DNA from: Chloroflexota bacterium
Lineage (GTDB): Bacteria > Chloroflexota > Anaerolineae > Anaerolineales > E44-bin32
NCBI GenBank assembly: GCA_026390045.1
Contig: JAPLGR010000259.1
Span: forward strand, 1 to 8,075
Length of the DNA: 8,075 bases
Direction: 5' to 3'
Of the stretch, positions 1-5,227 are shown in pieces. Position 1 is the stretch's first letter. The number at the start of each line of letters is the position of its first letter. The position numbers and the translations under genes are program-made. The notes under the pieces were generated by a model. It was not told the DNA's origin and ran no database searches. It saw nothing but the letters and a program-made list of their open reading frames with translations.

Positions 1-1
1 C

Positions 2-805
2 GACCTTGCCGAGGCTCTCGGCAACACATCGTCCGGGGACTTGTCGGCCTCACTCGCGGCCTCGGGTCAGGTGTTCATGCAGCACGCACTCTGGCCGCTG
101 GCTAGTGAGGCGTTTCGCCAGTTGGCCCTGCTCGACCCCGAGAACGCATCGGCTCACGCCTACTTCGGCCTAGCCCTGGACCAGCAGGGGCTTGACGGTC
201 TCACAGAGCTCGAGACGGCTGCACGCCTGGACCCGGAATCCGCATTGGCGCAGTCGCTGCTCGGCTTGCACTGGCAGGTGCAGGGCCAGCCGCAGAAGGC
301 GATCCCCTACCTTCTGCTTGCCGTCGAACTCGAACCGGAGAACAGCGCCTTCCGGGCATCCCTCGCGACGGCTCGAGCAGAGGTAGGGGATGTCCAGGCT
401 GCCATCGCCGACTATCGCCAGGCCGCGGAGCTTCAGCCCACGAGCCCCACCTTCTGGAGACTGCTGGCGTCGTTCTCGATCGCGCAGGAGCTTCAACTCG
501 CCGACACGGGCCTGCCTGCCGCGCGGAACGCGGTTGTCCTCGACTCTGAGGACCCTGCATCTCTGGACCTGGCGGGCTACGCCCACTTCCTGCTAGGGGA
601 CCCAGTCACCGCAGAACGATTGATGGTCCGCTCGATTGATCTCGATCCCGCGTCCGCCTCTGCCAGGCTGCACTACGGCTTGCTGCTCTCGAATGCAGGA
701 AGGACAAGCGAGGCTCGCGCGCAGCTGATTGCAGCGGCGAGCATCGGCGGGACCTCTCCCACAGGGCAGCTGGCGCAACGGGCGCTGGCGCAGCTGGGCG
801 ACTGA
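2..805 (+). CDS. Tetratricopeptide-repeat protein, 3' part (5' end outside window)
   Basis: The reading frame is open from base 2 to the TGA at 803-805, so the gene very likely starts before the window. A TTG at 41 is only an internal possibility and has no clear ribosome binding site. The visible 267 residues are almost entirely helical repeats of about 34 residues, each with a small residue near the helix turn and ending in a proline-containing turn (LDPENA, LDPESA, LEPENS, LQPTSP, LDPASA). I count about six TPR units, a fold that serves as a protein-protein scaffold. No enzymatic domain, membrane segment or signal peptide is visible in this part. The function cannot be told; the N-terminal portion may carry another domain. 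The next gene starts 26-38 nt downstream and appears to have its own promoter. Confidence is high for TPR, none for a specific role. Confidence 0.85.
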   Translation, partial: DLAEALGNTSSGDLSASLAASGQVFMQHALWPLASEAFRQLALLDPENASAHAYFGLALDQQGLDGLTELETAARLDPESALAQSLLGLHWQVQGQPQKAIPYLLLAVELEPENSAFRASLATARAEVGDVQAAIADYRQAAELQPTSPTFWRLLASFSIAQELQLADTGLPAARNAVVLDSEDPASLDLAGYAHFLLGDPVTAERLMVRSIDLDPASASARLHYGLLLSNAGRTSEARAQLIAAASIGGTSPTGQLAQRALAQLGD

Positions 806-824
806 CGCGGCAGGCACATCTGCG

Positions 825-833
825 TGCTAGAAT
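825..833 (+). promoter_or_regulatory. Extended -10 promoter for the lipoprotein gene
   Basis: TGCTAGAAT fits an extended -10 element (TGn followed by TAGAAT at 828-833). No convincing -35 hexamer lies at the usual distance, which is common for extended -10 promoters. Transcription would begin around 840. The ATG at 832 lies inside the element and could not be used from this promoter, whereas the in-frame ATG at 844 would be only about 3-4 nt from the RNA 5' end. Confidence 0.45.
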
Positions 834-843
834 GCCCGCCTCC

Positions 844-1500
844 ATGCGCCCCTTGGTCTGCAGGCTCGCGTCCTTGTCTCTGTCCGCACTTTTGGCCGCA
901 TCCATTGGCGCGGGATGCGCTGCCCCAGTCACGCCGCTTCCATCAGGTGGCGTGCTGTTCCAGGACGACTTCTCTCGTTCCAGCAGCGGCTGGGAGATCC
1001 GGCACAGCACCGAGGCGATCTTCGAGTATCGGGACGGCGAGTACGCCATGCTCGTGCTTTCCCCCCACACCAGCAGCTGGAGCACGCCGGGGCTGAGCAT
1101 CGGCGAGGTCCGCATTGAGGTCGATGCCCGGCAGATAGGCGGAAGCACTGACAACCTGTACGGGGTCATCTGCCGCTATCAGGATGACGACAACTTCGCC
1201 TTCCTTGTCGCTTCCAGCGATGGGTTTGCGGGGATTGGCGAGTATCGCGACGGCCAGAGGGGACTCCTGAGCGGCGATGCGATGCTTCCGCAAGACGCAG
1301 TCGCTCCTGGCGGCATCTCCAATCACCTGACAGCCGAGTGCCTAGCCGACACGCTGCGGCTGTACATCAATGGAACGCTTGCCGCCGAGGTCGCATCCGT
1401 CTCGCAGAACTCCGAGGGCGACATCGGCCTGATCGTTGGCTCCTATCTCGAGCCGGGCGTTGAGCTTGCCTTCGACAGTTTCTCCGCTCGCGTGCCCTAG
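844..1500 (+). CDS. Secreted or lipid-anchored protein with one concanavalin/LamG-like domain
   Basis: From ATG 844 the product has 218 residues. An in-frame ATG at 832 would add four, but it overlaps the predicted -10 element, so I prefer 844. The N-terminus is a signal sequence: Arg at 2 and 7, a hydrophobic stretch to about residue 20, then IGAGC with Cys25. That resembles a lipobox, though the -3 position is Gly rather than Leu/Val, so lipidation is uncertain and signal peptidase I cleavage is an alternative. The rest (about 37-218) begins with an FQDDFS motif, followed by SGW and a beta-rich sequence with YGVICRYQDDDNFAF and LRLYINGTLAAE. This resembles the concanavalin-like fold of the LamG/DUF1080 type, often found in extracellular proteins of Chloroflexota and Planctomycetota. 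I see no catalytic residues I can name. A carbohydrate-binding or surface role is an inference only. Confidence 0.75.
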   Translation: MRPLVCRLASLSLSALLAASIGAGCAAPVTPLPSGGVLFQDDFSRSSSGWEIRHSTEAIFEYRDGEYAMLVLSPHTSSWSTPGLSIGEVRIEVDARQIGGSTDNLYGVICRYQDDDNFAFLVASSDGFAGIGEYRDGQRGLLSGDAMLPQDAVAPGGISNHLTAECLADTLRLYINGTLAAEVASVSQNSEGDIGLIVGSYLEPGVELAFDSFSARVP

Positions 1501-1501
1501 A

Positions 1502-1539
1502 TCGCAGCCTGGGACTGCTCTCGCCACCGCCGGCTGCGA
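1502..1539 (+). terminator. Possible terminator hairpin after the lipoprotein gene
   Basis: TCGCAGCC (1502-1509) and GGCTGCGA (1532-1539) form a perfect 8-bp inverted repeat one base after the stop codon, with a 22-nt loop. The position is right for transcript end or 3' protection. No T-run follows and the loop is long, so a classical intrinsic terminator is doubtful. Confidence 0.3.
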
Positions 1540-1607
1540 GTTGAGGCACGCCCGGGACAGCGCCTGGGGTCTGCGTCCGCCCATGGTCGTACTCATCGGT
1601 CAGGCGA

Positions 1608-1616
1608 TGATAGAAT
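1608..1616 (+). promoter_or_regulatory. Extended -10 promoter of the yqeY-pgpH-ybeY-dgkA operon
   Basis: TGATAGAAT is an extended -10 element (TG at 1608-1609, TAGAAT at 1611-1616), nearly identical to the one at 825-833. No good -35 match is seen 16-18 nt upstream. Predicted transcription start is near 1623, giving a leader of about 65 nt that contains the hairpin at 1630-1668. Confidence 0.5.
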
Positions 1617-1629
1617 CGAATCTCGTGCC

Positions 1630-1668
1630 CCCAAGCCGGCGGGCGGGAGTCGACCGCCGGGGCTTGGG
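1630..1668 (+). promoter_or_regulatory. Strong hairpin in the 5' leader of yqeY
   Basis: CCCAAGCC (1630-1637) pairs with GGCTTGGG (1661-1668), and GGCGG (1638-1642) pairs with CCGCC (1654-1658). The only interruption is a 2-nt GG bulge (1659-1660), and the loop is 11 nt. The 13-bp GC-rich stem lies between the predicted transcription start (about 1623) and the Shine-Dalgarno sequence. No T-run follows, so it is not a typical terminator. It could stabilise the mRNA 5' end or be a protein-binding regulatory site. I do not recognise a known riboswitch or leader class. Confidence 0.55.
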
Positions 1669-1676
1669 CGAGGAAC

Positions 1677-1684
1677 GGAGAGGG
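1677..1684 (+). promoter_or_regulatory. Ribosome binding site of yqeY
   Basis: GGAGAGGG precedes two overlapping ATGs. ATG 1685 is out of frame and opens only a six-codon frame ending at 1705. ATG 1689 starts the real gene. The GGAG core ends 8 nt before ATG 1689 but only 4 nt before ATG 1685, which favours 1689. Confidence 0.7.
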
Positions 1685-1688
1685 ATGC

Positions 1689-2138
1689 ATGGTTTCCAGG
1701 GCTGACCTCGAGAATGATCTCAAGCAGGCGATCCGCAGCTCGGACGAGGTCCGCAAGCGCACACTGCGAATGGTCCTCTCATCCCTCAAGCTAGCCGAGG
1801 TCGAGAAGAGAGGCGCGCTGGACGACGCGGCGATCGCAGGTATCGTGCGCAAGGAGATCAAGATGCGGCAGGAAGCCATTGAGGAAGCACAGCGCGCCGG
1901 CCGTCAGGATCTGATCCAGGCTTCCCAGGCTGAAGTTGCCGTGCTGGAAGGCTACCTACCGAAGGCCATCGATCCAGCCGAGCTCGATGCGCTGGTCCGC
2001 CAGGCCATTGCCGAAGCTGGGGCAGTCGGCCCGCAGGACATGGGCAAGGTCATGAAGGTCCTGGTGCCGCGCGTTGAAGGCCGCGCCGATGGGAAGCAGC
2101 TTAGCTCCCTGGTGCGGGACCTGTTGAGCCGCGCCTGA
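1689..2138 (+). CDS. yqeY: GatB/YqeY domain protein
   Basis: The product has 149 residues, the usual length for free-standing YqeY proteins. It is mostly alpha-helical with no membrane segment. The family's two recognisable blocks are present: LEGYLP near residue 87, and MGKVMKVL followed by GRADGK near 118-136. The domain is homologous to the C-terminal tRNA-binding tail of GatB, the amidotransferase subunit that makes Gln-tRNA or Asn-tRNA. The free-standing form has no established reaction, so a tRNA-related role is an inference. The N-terminus (LENDLKQAIRSSDEVRKRTLRM) matches the usual start of the family and supports ATG 1689. It is the first gene of the operon, with its own promoter and a structured leader; the next gene begins 6 nt after its stop. 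Confidence 0.93.
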   Translation: MVSRADLENDLKQAIRSSDEVRKRTLRMVLSSLKLAEVEKRGALDDAAIAGIVRKEIKMRQEAIEEAQRAGRQDLIQASQAEVAVLEGYLPKAIDPAELDALVRQAIAEAGAVGPQDMGKVMKVLVPRVEGRADGKQLSSLVRDLLSRA

Positions 2139-2144
2139 CATCCG

Positions 2145-4310
2145 ATGGACGTACCTGGCTCACCCCGCCGCGGATGGCGTGAGCGACTGAGGGCGATCTG
2201 GCTGGCCGCCAGACTGTGGGTCATTCTCGTCGGGGGTGTGGTTGGCGGCGTGCTGGCTCTCTCCCTGCCCGTCGCGCCGCGCACGGCCTCCGCGCCGCTG
2301 GAGGTAGGAGAGGTCGCCACACAGGATGTCAGCGCACCCCACGCACAGTCCTTCACCAGCGACATCCTGACTGAGCAAGCCCGGCAGGACGCCGAGGCAG
2401 CGGTTCCCGACATCTACGATCCTCCGGACGCTTTGATCGCGCGTCAGCAGCTCGAGCGGCTGCGCAACCTTCTGGGTTTCATCGACGCGGTTCGTGGGGA
2501 TCCGTTTGCCTCTCCCGATCAGCGCCTGGCCGATCTCTCAGGCCTCACGGATCTGCATCTGAACGCCACACAGGCAACGGCCTTGCTCGAGCTTCCCGAG
2601 GCTCGCTGGGAGGCGCTCAAACTCGAGGCGATGGCGGTGCTTGAGCAGGTCATGCAGGACGAGATCCGCGAGGATGGAACGGACGAAGCTCGCCGCTCGG
2701 TCCCGGCGCTGGTCAGCATTTCCTTCCCGGTGGATCAGGCGGCGCTGGTCACGGACATCGTCGACGCGTTCATCGTCCCGAACGCGTTGTACAACGATGC
2801 CGCCACCACGAGCGCCCGACAGCAGGCGCGCCAACAGGTCACTCCAGTGGTGCAGTCATTCGCCGAAGGCCAGACAATCATCGCCCGCGGTGACATCGCC
2901 ACGCCACTCGTGGTCGAGGCTTTGGACGCCTTTGCGCTGCGGGAGCCGTCCGCCCCGTGGCGCGATGTGGCCGTGCACACTCTCATGGTCTCGACGCTGG
3001 CCATCACGCTTGCCCTCTACGGCTTGCGGGTCCACCCGCGCGAGATCCAGAGCGCCCGCTTCGCCGCCATCCTCGCTTTCGGCCTGGTGGCCCAGACGGT
3101 TGTGATGCAGGCGATGGTCCCGGGCCGCACGCTGCTCCCGTATCTGTTCCCGGCCGCAACGCTCACCATGCTGATGGCTGTCCTGTTCAGCCCCGGGATG
3201 GGGACCGTTGTTGCCATCGTCACCGCCGGCCTCGCGGGCTACCTGGCGCCCTACGGACTCGAGATGGCCATGTACACGCTGCTTGGCGGCGTCGTGGGAG
3301 CAGTGGTTATCGGGCGCGCCGAGCGGCTGAGTACCTTCATCTGGGCCGGCTTCGCTGCCGGACTGGCCTCTGCCGCCATGGTCGTCGTCTTCCGCTTCCC
3401 CGACCCGGCGACCGATGCCTACGGCAAGGCATCGCTCCTCGGCGCGGCGCTTGCCAGCGGCCTGCTCTCGGCGAGTCTGGGATTCGGATTGCTCGTCCTG
3501 ATCGGCAACATATTCGGGATCACAACCAACCTGCAGCTGATCGAGCTGTCGCGCCCGGACCATCCACTGCTTCAGTTCATCCTGCGCAACGCTCCGGGGA
3601 CCTACCAGCACAGCCTGCAGGTCGCCAACCTGGCCGAGCAGGCGGCGCGCGCCATTGGTGCCAACACGGCCCTCGTGCGCGTCGGCGCGCTGTACCACGA
3701 TGCGGGGAAGGCCGTCCGTCCATCGTTCTTCATTGAGAATCAGCCGCCCGGCCAGAATGTCCACGAGCAGATGGACCCGCTGACCAGTGTCGGAGTCATT
3801 GTGGGACATGTGCGCGACGGGCTGGATTTGGCGCGCAAGTACCGGCTGCCGCGCCGAATCCAGTCGTTCATTCCTGAACACCACGGCACTCTTGAGGCGT
3901 CGTTCCAATACCAGAACGCCCTCGAGGCCGCAAACGGCGACGCCTCCAAGGTGGACCGGCGCGACTTCGCTTATCCGGGACCGCGGCCGCGCTCGCGCGA
4001 GACCGCCATCCTGATGCTGGCCGACGGACTGGAGGCGAAGGCCCGGGCGGAGAATCCGGAAGACGAGCAGGCGATTGAACGCCTGGCAGCCTGGATCATT
4101 GACGACCGCTTGGCCAAGGGGCAGCTTGACCGGACGGACTTGACGCTGCGCGACCTCGACACGATTCGCCGCTCGTTCGCCAGTGCCCTCAAGGGCATCT
4201 ATCACCCGCGTATCCGCTACCCTGAGCCGGACGAACCCATACCCGGCGCTGAGTCGGGTGATCCCTCGCAGTCTCCCACCGAGCCCGCGCCGACTTCGCG
4301 CCCACGATGA
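2145..4310 (+). CDS. pgpH: 7TM-HD family phosphohydrolase, probable cyclic-di-AMP phosphodiesterase
   Basis: This 721-residue membrane protein has the full PgpH/YqfF layout: one N-terminal membrane segment (about 20-41), an extracytoplasmic 7TMR-HDED domain (about 42-270), a multi-spanning membrane region (about 275-457), a cytoplasmic HD domain (about 483-690) and a short Pro-rich tail. Metal-ligand candidates are all visible: H489 (YQHS), H518-D519 (YHDAGK), H555 (GHVRDG), H579-H580 (PEHHGT) and D627 (LADGLEAKAR). PgpH members in Listeria and Bacillus hydrolyse cyclic-di-AMP to pApA, a signal tied to osmolyte balance and the cell envelope; activity here is inferred. The HD core reads HDAGK instead of the commoner HDIGK, keeping both ligands and the Lys. 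No Shine-Dalgarno sequence precedes ATG 2145, 6 nt after the yqeY stop, so translation is probably coupled. The gene overlaps ybeY by ATGA. Confidence 0.93.
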   Translation: MDVPGSPRRGWRERLRAIWLAARLWVILVGGVVGGVLALSLPVAPRTASAPLEVGEVATQDVSAPHAQSFTSDILTEQARQDAEAAVPDIYDPPDALIARQQLERLRNLLGFIDAVRGDPFASPDQRLADLSGLTDLHLNATQATALLELPEARWEALKLEAMAVLEQVMQDEIREDGTDEARRSVPALVSISFPVDQAALVTDIVDAFIVPNALYNDAATTSARQQARQQVTPVVQSFAEGQTIIARGDIATPLVVEALDAFALREPSAPWRDVAVHTLMVSTLAITLALYGLRVHPREIQSARFAAILAFGLVAQTVVMQAMVPGRTLLPYLFPAATLTMLMAVLFSPGMGTVVAIVTAGLAGYLAPYGLEMAMYTLLGGVVGAVVIGRAERLSTFIWAGFAAGLASAAMVVVFRFPDPATDAYGKASLLGAALASGLLSASLGFGLLVLIGNIFGITTNLQLIELSRPDHPLLQFILRNAPGTYQHSLQVANLAEQAARAIGANTALVRVGALYHDAGKAVRPSFFIENQPPGQNVHEQMDPLTSVGVIVGHVRDGLDLARKYRLPRRIQSFIPEHHGTLEASFQYQNALEAANGDASKVDRRDFAYPGPRPRSRETAILMLADGLEAKARAENPEDEQAIERLAAWIIDDRLAKGQLDRTDLTLRDLDTIRRSFASALKGIYHPRIRYPEPDEPIPGAESGDPSQSPTEPAPTSRPR

Positions 4311-4762
4311 CGCACTACGTCCACCTCCAGGGCGTAACACGGCAGCACGCGCCTGCCCTCAAGCGCGCCATCCTCCACGCGCTGGCCCTGGCCAAAGCCG
4401 ACCCGGGGAGCCTCACCCTTCGGGTGACGGACGAAGCCGAGCTGCGCCGCCTGAACGCGCAGTTTGCCGGCTCCGAAGGCGCCACAGATGTGTTGTCCTT
4501 CTCCGACGGCGACCCTGATGTCGAAGGCACTGGCGCGTACTTCGGCGACATTGTCATCGCCCTGCCCGTTGCCGAGGCCAACGCCAAGGCCGCCGGGCAT
4601 GATCTGCAGGCCGAGCTTGTCCTTCTGGCAGTCCACGGCACGCTCCACCTGCTGGGTTACGATCACGCCGACGAACTGGCGCGAGGCGCCATGTGGCAGC
4701 GCCAGGACCAGATTCTGGGAGACATCGGCTGCTCGATACGCAGCCCGCAAGGTGAGGAATGA
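4307..4762 (+). CDS. ybeY: Endoribonuclease YbeY (rRNA maturation factor)
   Basis: The 151-residue product is a typical-size UPF0054 protein. YbeY is a zinc-dependent RNase in 16S rRNA 3'-end maturation and ribosome quality control. The zinc motif HxxxHxxxxxH is intact: H110, H114 and H120 in HGTLHLLGYDH. The second family block TDVLSF (residues 59-64) and the following GDIVIA are also present. In E. coli YbeY a conserved Arg59 lies in the YRG segment before this block and has been reported as important. The matching position here is Ala54 (LNAQFAG), so the active-site channel differs. The start overlaps the pgpH stop by ATGA (4307-4310), with no obvious Shine-Dalgarno sequence, pointing to coupled translation. 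The 3' end overlaps dgkA by another ATGA. Identification is firm; the effect of the missing Arg is unknown. Confidence 0.95.
   Translation: MTHYVHLQGVTRQHAPALKRAILHALALAKADPGSLTLRVTDEAELRRLNAQFAGSEGATDVLSFSDGDPDVEGTGAYFGDIVIALPVAEANAKAAGHDLQAELVLLAVHGTLHLLGYDHADELARGAMWQRQDQILGDIGCSIRSPQGEE
4749..4757 (+). promoter_or_regulatory. Ribosome binding site of dgkA
   Basis: AAGGTGAGG lies inside the end of ybeY, with its AAGG core 6 nt before ATG 4759. It is the clearest Shine-Dalgarno sequence inside the operon and fixes the dgkA start at the ATGA overlap. Confidence 0.6.
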
Positions 4763-5139
4763 AACCACAGCGATCTCGGTCCCGAATCGCATCCTTCGGC
4801 CACGCGATGGCCGGCCTGGTCCATGTCCTGAGGACCCAACGCAATGCCTGGATCCACGCCGTGGCCAGCCTGGCGGTCGTGTTGCTGGCGCTCTGGCTCC
4901 AGCTGAGCCTGACACACTGGGCCCTGCTGTTCCTCGCCATGGCGATGGTGTGGATGGCCGAATTCATCAACAGCGCCCTCGAGGCGACAGTCGACCTGGC
5001 CAGCCCGGACATCCACCCTCTCGCCAAGGTCGGCAAAGATGTCGGAGCCGCCGCCGTGTTGATCGCGGCGGTCTCTGCCGCCGTTGTCGGATTCCTCATC
5101 CTTGGCCCGCCACTGGCACAACGCCTGTGGGGTGGATGA
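4759..5139 (+). CDS. dgkA: Diacylglycerol/undecaprenol kinase, small integral membrane type
   Basis: The 126-residue product matches the length of the small prokaryotic DgkA family. It has three likely membrane helices (about 33-50, 52-70 and 96-118). The signature is visible: NAWIH near 29-33, then E68, N71, E75 and D79 in EFINSALEATVD, and HPLAKVGKDVGAAA after it. These acidic and Asn residues form the ATP-metal site in the family. Gram-positive members phosphorylate undecaprenol, feeding the lipid carrier for cell-wall synthesis, while the E. coli enzyme uses diacylglycerol. The neighbourhood (pgpH-ybeY-dgkA, as in Bacillus) favours the undecaprenol-kinase type, but substrate is an inference. 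It is the last gene of the operon; an independent promoter for the next gene follows. Confidence 0.93.
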   Translation: MKPQRSRSRIASFGHAMAGLVHVLRTQRNAWIHAVASLAVVLLALWLQLSLTHWALLFLAMAMVWMAEFINSALEATVDLASPDIHPLAKVGKDVGAAAVLIAAVSAAVVGFLILGPPLAQRLWGG

Positions 5140-5154
5140 GAGCATCGGCCTGGT

Positions 5155-5183
5155 TTGCCGGGCTTGGGCATGTGTGCCATAAT
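5155..5183 (+). promoter_or_regulatory. Promoter of the histidine kinase gene
   Basis: TTGCCG (5155-5160) and CATAAT (5178-5183) are separated by exactly 17 nt, and a TG sits one base before the -10 (5175-5176), so -35 and extended -10 are both present. Transcription would start near 5190, giving a leader of about 38 nt. A small GGCA/TGCC dyad (5167-5178) lies in the spacer and could be an operator half-site pair, but it is too short to argue strongly. Confidence 0.6.
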
Positions 5184-5214
5184 GAGTCCGCTACCTTGAA
5201 CGGCAGCCCGGTAC

Positions 5215-5218
5215 GGAG
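5215..5218 (+). promoter_or_regulatory. Ribosome binding site of the histidine kinase gene
   Basis: GGAG ends 9 nt before ATG 5228. This is an acceptable spacing and supports that ATG as the start. Confidence 0.6.
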
Positions 5219-5227
5219 ACCCTCTGC

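Noticed and set aside
606..1169. Minus-strand frame of 187 codons across the TPR-lipoprotein junction
   Set aside because: It crosses two well-supported plus-strand genes and their promoter, and shows no family-like sequence.
1436..1705. Plus-strand frame of 89 codons spanning the gap before yqeY
   Set aside because: It begins inside the lipoprotein gene, runs through the promoter and hairpin, and ends inside yqeY. No domain or ribosome binding site supports it; the last six codons from ATG 1685 are too short to argue for a leader peptide.
2856..4340. Open frame of 494 codons on the minus strand
   Set aside because: It lies wholly antisense to pgpH, whose domains and catalytic residues are unmistakable. 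The translation is rich in Arg and Gly with no recognisable domain, as expected from the opposite strand of GC-rich coding sequence.
5161..5169. GGCTTGGGC also occurs at 1661-1669, suggesting a shared operator near two promoters
   Set aside because: The copies lie on different sides of their -10 elements (downstream in one, in the spacer of the other), and a 9-base GC-rich match is weak evidence.
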